From: DASZRZ01 sp963732925
Lineage (GTDB): Bacteria > Acidobacteriota > Terriglobia > Terriglobales > Acidobacteriaceae
Direction: 5' to 3'
Length of the DNA: 64,000 nt
Assembly: GCA_963732925.1 (NCBI GenBank)
Contig: CAVTBJ010000008.1
Location: 21,297 to 85,296 of the forward strand
Program-made: the position numbers and the translations under genes
Shown: positions 51,719 to 59,708 of the stretch, piece after piece
Numbering within the stretch: position 1 is the first letter of the stretch
Layout: each line of letters begins with the position of its first letter
Notes under the pieces: model-generated
The model's input: the letters and a program-made list of their open reading frames with translations, nothing else
The model's database searches: none
What the model was told of the DNA's origin: nothing

Positions 51719-52090
51719 TTACCGATAGACGTGAACCCGGTAGCCGGTCACGTCTCCATGCGGGTCGCGTATCAGGTTATAGCCGGCAATTTCCACCTCG
51801 CCGGCGATGGGTTCAATCACCCGCAGCAGATCCCTTCGGATCTCGGAATCGCCGGTGCCGTGCACCGCGGCTGCGTCGATCTCGTAATAGAAGCCGCTAT
51901 CCCCGTCGGGGTGAACCACTACCCCGATTTGATGCGGAAGCTGCGGCAGAGGCGCATCTTTAAAGTTGATGAAGTAGGGTCCAACGAAAATAAAGACCAG
52001 AATCAGGGTCACCATCACGTCGTACTGGAGGCTGCCCCGCTCGTAGCTCCAGAAGATGTACCCGTGAATGGTCTTCCAAATTCGCTTCAT
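51719..52090 (-). CDS. membrane-anchored hypothetical protein
   Basis: The 123-residue product has an amphipathic start (MKRIWKTIHGYIFWSYERGS), one transmembrane helix (YDVMVTLILVFIFVGPYFI) and an 80-residue domain beginning QIGVVVHPDGDSGFYYEIDA. I do not recognise the family. It is immediately upstream of the LolA-like gene, which suggests an envelope role. Confidence 0.65.
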   Translation of the reverse strand: MKRIWKTIHGYIFWSYERGSLQYDVMVTLILVFIFVGPYFINFKDAPLPQLPHQIGVVVHPDGDSGFYYEIDAAAVHGTGDSEIRRDLLRVIEPIAGEVEIAGYNLIRDPHGDVTGYRVHVYR

Positions 52091-52198
52091 AAGGCTGCCG
52101 GATACGCTGCGCGCCCGCCCGCTTCACAGAACGGGTGGCGACGCCCCCTTCGCGGGCACTAGTGTATTTTTTTTGGACGGAAGTTGGCAATTCCGCAA

Positions 52199-53488
52199 TT
52201 ACGGCTTGCGCGCGGTGATCTGGTCCACTCCCATGTAGGGCTGCAAGGCCTCCGGAACCCGAATGCTGCCATCGGGCTGCTGGTAGTTCTCCAGAATGGC
52301 CAGCCAGGTGCGTCCGACTGCCAGCCCGCTGCCGTTCAGGGTGTGCACATAGTCGGTTTTGCCCTTGCCTTCGGGACGGAAGCGAATGTTGGCGCGCCGC
52401 GCCTGAAACCCCTCAAAGTTCGAGCAGGAAGAAATTTCGCTGAACTACTGCTGCCCCGGCAGCCAGACTTCCAGATCGTAGGTCTTGGCCGAGGAAAATC
52501 CCATGTCGCCGGTGCACAGCGCCACCACCCGGTAATGCAGTCCCAGGCGCTGCAACATCGTTTCGGCGTCGTGGGTCAGCTGCTCCAGATCCTCGTAAGA
52601 ATTCTCCGGAAGGGCGAACTTCACCAGCTCCACCTTCTGGAACTGGTGCTGCCGGATAAAGCCACGCGTGTCTTTGCCATACGACCCGGCTTCGCTGCGG
52701 AAGCAGGGGGTCCAGGCCGTGAGGAGATCGGGAGGCGGCTGCCGTCCAGGATCTCTTCGCGATAGAGATTGGTGACGGGAACTTCTGCCGTGGGAATCAG
52801 ATAGAGATTCTTGTCTCCGTGCGGCACGCGGAACAGATCCGCCTCGAACTTGGGAAGTTGCCCGGTGCCGTAAAGCGCCTCGGCGTACCAGGAACGGAGG
52901 CAGCACCTCGGTATAGCCGTGTTCGCGGGTGTGGAGATCGAGCATGAAATTGGCCAGGGCCCGCTCCAGGCGCGCTCCCATTTCCATGTAGACGGCAAAG
53001 CGCGCACCGGAAATTTTGGCGGCGCGCTCGAAATCGAGAATCCCCAACTGCTCGCCCAGTTCCCAGTGCGGCCGGGGCGTGAAATCGAATTGCGGAGGCT
53101 GGCCCCAGCGGCGTACTTCCACGTTGTCCTCGGCGGTGGTCCCAACGGGAACGCTGTCATGAGGAAGGTTGGGAATGCTCTCCAGCAAGTGCCGCAGGTC
53201 GCTCTCGGCCTCAGCGGCGGCGGACTCCTGCTGCTGAATCTGTTCGCGGAGCTGCTTGCTTTCCGCAATCAGCGACTCGGCGTCCCGCCTCTCTTTTTTC
53301 AGCCGGGCAATTTCTTCGGAAGCCCGGTTGCGCTGCGCCTTCAGAGTTTCAGCGCGCGTGATGGCTTGGCGGCGGTGCGCATCCACCTGATGAAAATCCT
53401 GCATGACTTCCGCCGGGTCCATGCCGCGGCGGCGCAGTTTTTCCTCCACCACCGCGAGGTGGTCGCGAACATAGTTGAGGTCGAGCAT
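52199..53488 (-). pseudogene. serS: seryl-tRNA synthetase, two compensating frameshifts and an in-frame amber codon
   Basis: The combined frame spans 429 codons, the normal SerRS length. It starts MLDLNYVRDHLAVVEEKLRR with the coiled-coil arm. Near 52884-52888 sense passes to another frame (AEALYGTGQLPKFEADLFRV to EILDGSRLPIS) and returns near 52722-52727 to LTAWTPCFRSEAGSYGKDTR (motif 2). At 52447-52445 a TAG interrupts LPGQQ, after which FSEISSCSNFEGFQARRANI and motif 3 (TLNGSGLAVGRTWLAILENY) run in frame to a TAA at 52199. Three lesions in an essential synthetase suggest sequencing/assembly error, unless another serS exists. Confidence 0.88.
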
Positions 53489-53638
53489 AAGAAAGTTAAT
53501 CTACAGGAAACAGCGGCTAGAGCGAAACTTCACCCCTGGCTGAAGCCCGCCTGGGCTGGTTAGCTTTTTGCTTCCTGCCGCTGCTTCTTGCTGGCACGAT
53601 GTTTGGCGATGCCGTCGCAGGCTGTAAACTACCCTGCA

Positions 53639-55246
53639 ATGAAATCCCGCACATCCAGGCTCCTTGGTGTCATTTTGCTTTGCATGGCGGCGGTGGTTCC
53701 CGCCCTGGGCAGCGCCTATGACGCACAGCCGAAACTGGTGGTCGTCATCGTGGTGGACCAGATGCGCGCCGACTACCTCGAGCGCTGGCACTCCGGGTTT
53801 GGGCCCAACGGTTTTCGACTGCTCACCGACCGGGGCGCCGACTTCCTGAACTGTTTCTACGATTACGCCAATACCGTCACTGCTCCCGGTCACGCTACCC
53901 TGCTCACAGGCAGCTACACCAGTGGACACGGCATTTTGAGCAATGAATGGTGGGATCCTGAAAAAAAGAAGATGGTGGCAGCGGTGGCCGACGATACGAC
54001 TTCCGTTGTCGGCATCAGCGGTGGCGGCCCCAGCGCGTCTCCCCACAACCTGCTCACAGACACCCTGGGCGACGAACTGAAACTGGACACCCAGGGGCGC
54101 TCGCGCGTCTTTACCACGTCCCTCAAAGACCGCGCGGCGGTGTTCACCGCCGGCTTTGCCGCTGATGGCGCCTACTGGATCGACCCCGCCAGCGGCCAGT
54201 GGGTCACTTCCACCTTTTATGCCAAAAAGCTGCCGGACTGGGTCGAAAGCCTCAACGCCCGGAAGCCCGCGGAAAAGTATTGGAACCGGGAGTGGAAGGA
54301 CGATTCCAGCGAGGTCCTGCGGACCACGACGCAAAATCCACAGAGCCATTGGTTTGATGTTGTCGGCGCAACACCCTTCGCCGTCGAATACCAGTTCCAG
54401 TTCGCGCGCGACCTTATCACCAACGAAAAGCTGGGAAGCGGTCCCACCACGGACTTGCTGGTGATCAGTATTTCCTCGACCGATATCCTGGGTCATCGCG
54501 TCGGACCGGATTCGCCGCAACAGCACCAGCTCTTCCTGGAGCTGGATCGCCAACTGAGCGACTTCTTCGGATTTCTCGGACGCCAGTTGGGACTGGCCAA
54601 CGTCTGGATTGCGCTCTCCGCGGACCACGGGGTATTTCGGGCTCCCGCCGAAGCAGCGAAGATGCGCCTGCCGGCCATGAGCCGAAGCAATGACCGGGTG
54701 CGGGCGGAGTTGAACGCAGATTTGAGTACTCGCCTGGGCGTGAAGGCTGACTATGTGGCGCAGGTCGACTGGCCTCGTGTATTCCTGGCAAGCGATGCCT
54801 TCGCTCCTTTAAAAATGAAGGAAGCGGAGGCCGAGAGCGCCGCGGGCGAAGCCATGGTGCGCCTGGGCATGAAGAGCTACTTCACCAAGCACCAACTGGC
54901 GCATGGCGACGTGCCCCCGGGCGCTCTGGGCCAGGAGTACCTGAACAGCTATTCTCCGCACTCCGGCTGGTATGTGCTGGGAGTGCCTCTGCCTTTTCAG
55001 GTCGCCGGCAAGCAGGCGACGCACGGTTCCCCCTTCGCTTATGACCGTCACGTTCCCCTGCTGCTGTTTGGATTGCCGTTCCGGCCAGGACAATACCGCA
55101 CCGCCGTGGAACCTGTGGATCTGGCCGTAACCCTGGCGTCGCTGCTGGGCATCAATCCTCCGGCGGCGGCCCAGGGCCGGGTGCTGACGGAAGCCCTGGC
55201 GTCCCGAGCCACCCCCCAGGGGCAGGCCTCAGGAGCCAGACCATGA
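53639..55246 (+). CDS. PafA-like alkaline phosphatase/phosphodiesterase, secreted
   Basis: The 535-residue product has a signal peptide (LLGVILLCMAAVVPALGSA) and alkaline-phosphatase superfamily metal and nucleophile sites: VVVIVVDQMRADYL, a threonine nucleophile in NTVTAPGHATLLTG, SSTDILGHRVGP, LSADHG and the late His of KQATHGSPF. This layout fits PafA-type phosphate-irrepressible phosphatases, acting in the periplasm or outer membrane on phosphate monoesters or diesters. Its stop overlaps the pyrD start (ATGA). The ATG at 53639 begins the signal peptide. Confidence 0.88.
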   Translation: MKSRTSRLLGVILLCMAAVVPALGSAYDAQPKLVVVIVVDQMRADYLERWHSGFGPNGFRLLTDRGADFLNCFYDYANTVTAPGHATLLTGSYTSGHGILSNEWWDPEKKKMVAAVADDTTSVVGISGGGPSASPHNLLTDTLGDELKLDTQGRSRVFTTSLKDRAAVFTAGFAADGAYWIDPASGQWVTSTFYAKKLPDWVESLNARKPAEKYWNREWKDDSSEVLRTTTQNPQSHWFDVVGATPFAVEYQFQFARDLITNEKLGSGPTTDLLVISISSTDILGHRVGPDSPQQHQLFLELDRQLSDFFGFLGRQLGLANVWIALSADHGVFRAPAEAAKMRLPAMSRSNDRVRAELNADLSTRLGVKADYVAQVDWPRVFLASDAFAPLKMKEAEAESAAGEAMVRLGMKSYFTKHQLAHGDVPPGALGQEYLNSYSPHSGWYVLGVPLPFQVAGKQATHGSPFAYDRHVPLLLFGLPFRPGQYRTAVEPVDLAVTLASLLGINPPAAAQGRVLTEALASRATPQGQASGARP

Positions 55247-56199
55247 CGGATGGCAGGACCGGCAAACGTGCGGCCACCGCCCCCCCGGATTTGTCCATTC
55301 GCTTTGCCGGCATCGAGCTCAGAAATCCGGTAATTGCCGCCAGCGGAACCTTCGGCTACGGAGTGGAATTCGAAGACATCGTAAACCTGCGCAAGTTGGG
55401 CGGCTTCGTGGTCAAGGGCCTTTCCCGTGAGCCCATGGCGGGAAATCCGCCTCCGCGGCTGTTTGAAACTGCCGCCGGAATGCTGAACTCCATTGGGCTG
55501 CAAAATATCGGAGCACGAGCTTTTCTCGAGGAAAAACTCCCCCAGCTTCGCCGCGAAGGCCCCCTGGTCGTGTTCGCCAATGTGTTCGGCTATACCCGGG
55601 AGGATTATCTGGAAACCATCCGCATCCTGAATGATGGAGAAGGAATCGCGGCCTACGAACTGAATGTTTCCTGTCCCAACACCAAGGCAGGGGGCATCAG
55701 CTTTGGCAGCGATCCCCTGCTGCTGGAAGAGGTGGTGGCTCCCTGCAAGAAGCTGGCGCGGCGGCCGTTGCTGGTGAAGCTCTCTCCCAACGTAACCTCC
55801 ATTCCGCGCATGGCGCGGCGGGCGGCCGATGCGGGCGCGGATGCGCTCTGCGTGGCCAACACCTTCGTTGGCATGGCGATTGATCCCGAAACCCGGCGGC
55901 CCCGCCTTTCCAACCTTTTCGGCGGCCTTTCCGGACCGGCGATCAAGCCCATCGCCTTGCGCATGGTATACGAAGCCGCGCACGCGGTGGAGATTCCTGT
56001 GATCGGCATCGGAGGCATTTCGGGAGCGTCCGATGTGGTGGAATTCCTGCTTGCCGGCGCCGCCGCCGTCCAGGTAGGCACGGCAAATTTCTGGGACCCG
56101 TGCGCCACGGAAAAAATCGTAGATGAGCTGGAAACCTGGTGCCTGCAACACCGCGTAGAGCACATTGCCAGCCTCGTCGGCGCCCTGGAAACCGGCTGA
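55243..56199 (+). CDS. pyrD: dihydroorotate dehydrogenase, class 1B type
   Basis: The 318-residue FMN barrel oxidises dihydroorotate to orotate in pyrimidine synthesis. Seen are GIELRNPVIAASGTFGYG, the FVVKGLS lysine, TAAGMLNSIGLQN, catalytic Cys in LNVSCPNTKAGG and phosphate-binding GIGGISGASD and QVGTANF. Cys rather than Ser as base marks class 1, and the length suits 1B, which normally works with the electron-transfer subunit PyrK; no pyrK lies in the window. The start overlaps the upstream phosphatase stop by four bases. Confidence 0.94.
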   Translation: MTDGRTGKRAATAPPDLSIRFAGIELRNPVIAASGTFGYGVEFEDIVNLRKLGGFVVKGLSREPMAGNPPPRLFETAAGMLNSIGLQNIGARAFLEEKLPQLRREGPLVVFANVFGYTREDYLETIRILNDGEGIAAYELNVSCPNTKAGGISFGSDPLLLEEVVAPCKKLARRPLLVKLSPNVTSIPRMARRAADAGADALCVANTFVGMAIDPETRRPRLSNLFGGLSGPAIKPIALRMVYEAAHAVEIPVIGIGGISGASDVVEFLLAGAAAVQVGTANFWDPCATEKIVDELETWCLQHRVEHIASLVGALETG

Positions 56200-56262
56200 C
56201 GCGTTCCCCACGCTTCCTTATCTTTTATCTTTTCCGGTTTCCTGGCTGGGGGACGTTATTGG

Positions 56263-56706
56263 TCAGGACTGGCCGGAAATTTTGACGCGAAGCTCTTCCG
56301 GAATGCGCTCGCGAATTTCCGGCGGCAGGCGGTCGTGCACGCGGCGAGCGCCCAGGCGGGCGGCGTCGGCGACGACCATGGGCGCGGGAGTCACCACGGC
56401 AACCACCAGCCAGAGCAGCGCCGAGAGGGCGAAGCCCGCTAAGGCGATGACCTCCAGCAGCAGAGCATGCCGGGGACGGAAGTAGTGGATGGCCCCGAAG
56501 GCAAAGAGGAACAACACGGCGGAACAGGCGGAGAGCGCCATCAAACCGATATCGATGGTGCGGTGCAGGCGGCGGCGGGAACGGCAGTGCTCACATTCCT
56601 CGAAGTGGCGTTCATAGTCGGCGCGCATCTCCGGCACGATGCCGGAAATGTCATATCTCCAACTGGCGAGAATGCCCCCAACAACCCGATCTACACACTG
56701 ACTCAT
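56263..56706 (-). CDS. zinc-finger (HC2-like) membrane protein
   Basis: The 147-residue product has an N-terminal HFEECEHCRSRRRLH, the H-x3-C-x2-C motif of anti-sigma-factor zinc fingers, then two transmembrane helices (LMALSACSAVLFLFAFGAI and VIALAGFALSALLWLVVAVV) and a basic/acidic cytoplasmic tail. No sigma factor gene is adjacent, so an anti-sigma role is only a possibility. Confidence 0.65.
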   Translation of the reverse strand: MSQCVDRVVGGILASWRYDISGIVPEMRADYERHFEECEHCRSRRRLHRTIDIGLMALSACSAVLFLFAFGAIHYFRPRHALLLEVIALAGFALSALLWLVVAVVTPAPMVVADAARLGARRVHDRLPPEIRERIPEELRVKISGQS

Positions 56707-56744
56707 GATTGCCGAACGGTGCGCGCTCCGAAAGCGCCCACCTC

Positions 56745-57542
56745 CTACAGCCGGATGGCCTCCAGAGGCGCATCTTGCGAGGCCAGCAACAAACGGTTCC
56801 GCAACAGATCCTGCCGCTGGCCTAATGCCTGCTCCGCCTCCCGGCGCGCAATTTCCGGGTGGTTGTTGTGTTCGGAGAGATGCGCCAACACCAGAAACGC
56901 CGCACTCCCATCATAGTCGCTGCGGAAGAATTGCGCGAGTGAGTCATTGGAGAGATGCCCCACACGGCTCAGAACGCGCTGCTTCACCATCCACGGATAG
57001 GGACCGGAGCGCAGCATTTCCAGGTCGTGATTGGATTCCAGCACCAGCCCATCGCATCCACGAAGGTGCTGGACGATGCTGGCGGGCATGTATCCCAGAT
57101 CGGTGGCAATGCCAATCTTGACGCCCTCACATTCGAAGGTGAAAGCCACTGGATCGGCAGCATCATGCGGCGTGGTGAAAGGAAGGACTTCAATATCGCC
57201 GACGGCAAAGCGCTTGCCCGCGGCAAAGTGCTCCACCCGGGCAAGCTCAATCTTGCCGCTGGAACGGTTCTGCCGCTCCCAGGCGACGTGGGTCGCTCCC
57301 GTCAGGTAGACCGTTGCTTTCAACTTGCGCGCCAGTTGGTACAGTCCGGCAACGTGGTCGGAATGCTCGTGACTGACGAGAATGGCATCGACCGGTGGCG
57401 CCTCGCCTCCGGCACTGGCGATGCGCCGCAAAGTCTCGCGGCAGGAAATTCCGGCATCCACCAGAATGCGCGTGCGAGAGGAGGAGAGCAGAGAGCAGTT
57501 TCCCTTGCTTCCACTCGCCAGCACCGTCAGGGTTACTGCCAT
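56745..57542 (-). CDS. YycJ/WalJ-like metallo-beta-lactamase-fold nuclease
   Basis: The 265-residue product has LTVLASGSKGNCSLLSS at the start, the metal motif LVSHEHSDHVAGLYQL, PFTTPHDAADPVAF, IATDLGY, LESNHDLEML and LAHLSEHNNHPEIA, matching the YycJ group of MBL-fold proteins (5'-3' exonuclease, cell-wall coordination in Gram-positives). Start at ATG 57542; the longer frame to 57569 adds nine unlikely residues. Confidence 0.87.
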   Translation of the reverse strand: MAVTLTVLASGSKGNCSLLSSSRTRILVDAGISCRETLRRIASAGGEAPPVDAILVSHEHSDHVAGLYQLARKLKATVYLTGATHVAWERQNRSSGKIELARVEHFAAGKRFAVGDIEVLPFTTPHDAADPVAFTFECEGVKIGIATDLGYMPASIVQHLRGCDGLVLESNHDLEMLRSGPYPWMVKQRVLSRVGHLSNDSLAQFFRSDYDGSAAFLVLAHLSEHNNHPEIARREAEQALGQRQDLLRNRLLLASQDAPLEAIRL

Positions 57543-57685
57543 GAAGGCAGAGTACGGGAAGTTGCCCACGTATGGGAGTGGCTAATGAGTTAACTTCAGT
57601 GGATGTTTTCTCCTGACGCGTGCTTAGAATGGGTGCAGCACAACATAGGACAGCGACGACAGCTCACAGCAGTGGCGGAGGCGTC

Positions 57686-58617
57686 ATGGAGGAGCAGATT
57701 CGGCGGTGGTTGTTGGATCCGACGGTGGGCAAGTTGATCGCCGCTCTGATCGGACTACTGATTCTCTTCGCGCTCAGCCGTTTCGCGCAACGCTCCATTA
57801 GCCACTACTTCGGCGGAGTTGACACACGTTACCGGGTCCGGAAATTCATCACCTTTGTCACCTACTTTCTGGCTCTGCTCATGCTGGGAGCGATTTTCAG
57901 CGACCGGCTGGCCAGCTTCACGGTGGCATTTGGCATTGCCGGTGCAGGCATCGCCTTTGCCTTGCAGGAGGTCATTGCCAGCGTTGCCGGCTGGGTCGCG
58001 ATCTCGGTGGGCAACTTTTTTTCGCCCGGCGACCGGGTGCAACTGGGCGGCATCAAGGGCGACGTCATCGACATTGGCATTCTTCGCACCACGTTGATGG
58101 AAGTGGGACAGTGGGTGGATGGAGATCTCTATAACGGCAGGATTGTCCGCATTGCTAACAGCTTCGTTTTCAAGGAGCCGGTGTTCAACTACTCTGCGGA
58201 TTTCCCGTTCCTTTGGGACGAAATCAAGTTACCGGTACGCTACGGGTCAGACTGGGAGTACACAAGAAAGACCCTGGAGAAGGTCGTTCAGGAAGTCTGC
58301 GGAGATTATGCCGTGCAGTCGCTGGCAGCGTGGGAGAAAGCGGTGAACAAGTACCGCCTGGAAGCCGCCAGGATCGAGCCCATGGTCACTCTGGTTGCCA
58401 ATGACAATTGGATTGAGTTCACCGCTCGCTACATTGTGGACTATCGCCGCCGGCGTTCGGTGAAGGACCAGCTGTTTACTCGCATGCTGAAAGAAGTAGA
58501 CCGCTCGGAGAACCGCATCCGTCTGGCCTCCGCAACCTTCGAACTGGCGAACATGCCCCGTCTGGATATTCGTTTTGGCGAGCGGGGGGAAGCGTCTCGC
58601 CGGAGTATGTTCCCTAA
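57686..58617 (+). CDS. MscS-type mechanosensitive channel, probable one-base deletion near the C-terminus
   Basis: From ATG 57686 (GGAGG upstream) the protein has three transmembrane helices: LIAALIGLLILFALSRFA, FVTYFLALLMLGAIF, and pore helix VAFGIAGAGIAFALQEVIAS. The beta-domain hallmark FFSPGDRVQLGGIKGDV and FVFKEPVFNYS follow. After RLDIRFGERG the frame runs on antisense through the neighbouring gene to 59317, which is not credible. One more G in the six-G run at 58584-58589 gives the short ending GSVSPEYVP and a TAA at 58615-58617. The end is given at that stop, producing about 310 residues, a normal small MscS. Confidence 0.85.
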
Positions 58618-58652
58618 AGGAAGTCCTGTTTCGAGCTTCGCTTTCGAGGCTC

Positions 58653-58711
58653 ACCACAGAGGCGCAGAGGCAGAAAGCCTGGTTTTCTCTGCGCCCTCAG
58701 TGCCTCTGCGG
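58653..58711. repeat. imperfect inverted repeat of the ACCACAGAGGCGCAGAG type
   Basis: ACCACAGAGGCGCAGAGG at 58653 onward is mirrored by CTCTGCG...GTGCCTCTGCGGT up to 58711, between convergent mscS and the hydroxyacyl-CoA dehydrogenase gene. It resembles the common intergenic CACAGAG repeat of environmental genomes and may also serve as a bidirectional hairpin. Confidence 0.5.
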
Positions 58712-59557
58712 TCAGTACTTGTAAAAGCCTTTCCCGCTTTTGCGGCCCAGCCAGCCGGCGTCGACCATCTTCACCAGAAGCGGGCAGGGGCGGTACTTGG
58801 GATCGCCTCCGCTCTCCAGCACGCGCAGGATATCGAGACAGATATCCAGACCGATGAAGTCGGCGAGGGTGAGCGGCCCCATGGGATGGTTCATGCCCAG
58901 GTTGAAGATTTCGTCCACGGCTTCGGGGGTGGCGACTCCCTCCATGACGGCAAACATGGCTTCATTGAGCAGAGGCATGAGCACGCGGTTGGAGACGAAT
59001 CCGGGATAGTCGTTCACCTCCACTGGGGTTTTACCCAGTCGCGAAGCGAGCTCTTTGACGGTGGCCAGGGTTTCGCCGGAGGTAGTGAGCCCGCGAATGA
59101 CTTCCACCAGCTTCATCACCGGCACGGGATTAAAGAAGTGCATGCCGATCACGCGGCCCGGGCGGGAGGTGGCAGCAGCCAGCTTGGTGATGGAGATGGA
59201 GGAAGTGTTGCTGGCGAAGATGACCTCCGGGCGAACCAGAGATTCAAGGTTGCGGAACACCTCGGCTTTGACGGCAAATTTTTCGGTGGTCGCTTCGATG
59301 GCAAAGTCGGCAAGTGACAGCTCGGCGCGGCCCTCCCCCGGTTCGATGAGTTGCAGCGCCTGGTCGCGCTGCTCGGGAGTGAGTTTCTGCTTGCTGACCT
59401 CACGCTCCAGGCTGGCGGAAATGTTGTGAATGGCGCGGTTCAGGAGGTCCTGCTCTACATCGCGGAGCAGCACTCGAATTCCATTACGGGCAAAAACCTG
59501 GGCAATGCCGCTGCCCATGGTTCCGGCTCCGATCACAGCTACGGTTTTGATTTCCAT
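58712..59557 (-). CDS. 3-hydroxybutyryl-CoA dehydrogenase
   Basis: The 281-residue product has the NAD-binding AVIGAGTMGSGIAQVFARNG, IEATTEKFAVKAEVF, FASNTSSISITKLA, the catalytic His in GMHFFNPVPVMKLVEVI, NDYPGFVSNRVLMPLLNEA and the C-terminal GLNHPMGPL-like GMNHPMGPLTLADFIGLD, ending in GRKSGKGFYKY. It interconverts 3-hydroxybutyryl-CoA and acetoacetyl-CoA. With the thiolase at 40 kb it could serve butyrate/PHB or fatty-acid metabolism. Confidence 0.94.
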   Translation of the reverse strand: MEIKTVAVIGAGTMGSGIAQVFARNGIRVLLRDVEQDLLNRAIHNISASLEREVSKQKLTPEQRDQALQLIEPGEGRAELSLADFAIEATTEKFAVKAEVFRNLESLVRPEVIFASNTSSISITKLAAATSRPGRVIGMHFFNPVPVMKLVEVIRGLTTSGETLATVKELASRLGKTPVEVNDYPGFVSNRVLMPLLNEAMFAVMEGVATPEAVDEIFNLGMNHPMGPLTLADFIGLDICLDILRVLESGGDPKYRPCPLLVKMVDAGWLGRKSGKGFYKY

Positions 59558-59708
59558 GGTGTTGGCTCGAGGGTTCCGCAGCAGGATAGCAGGTGGGTGT
59601 TCAGCAGACCGGATGAGGGCGTACCCCCCTCCCAGTCGCGAATCTTTGGAATCAGAGGGCTGCGGACAAAGGTCCGCAAAATAAGTTCAGGAGAGTTCAA
59701 TCAGAATA

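Noticed and set aside
52445..52447. Amber codon recoding (pyrrolysine or suppressor) in serS
   Set aside because: TAG serves as a normal stop elsewhere in the window and the gene has two other lesions, so an error or pseudogene is simpler.
58618..59317. C-terminal extension of the MscS frame
   Set aside because: It is the antisense of the hydroxyacyl-CoA dehydrogenase gene and is explained by a missing G in a homopolymer.
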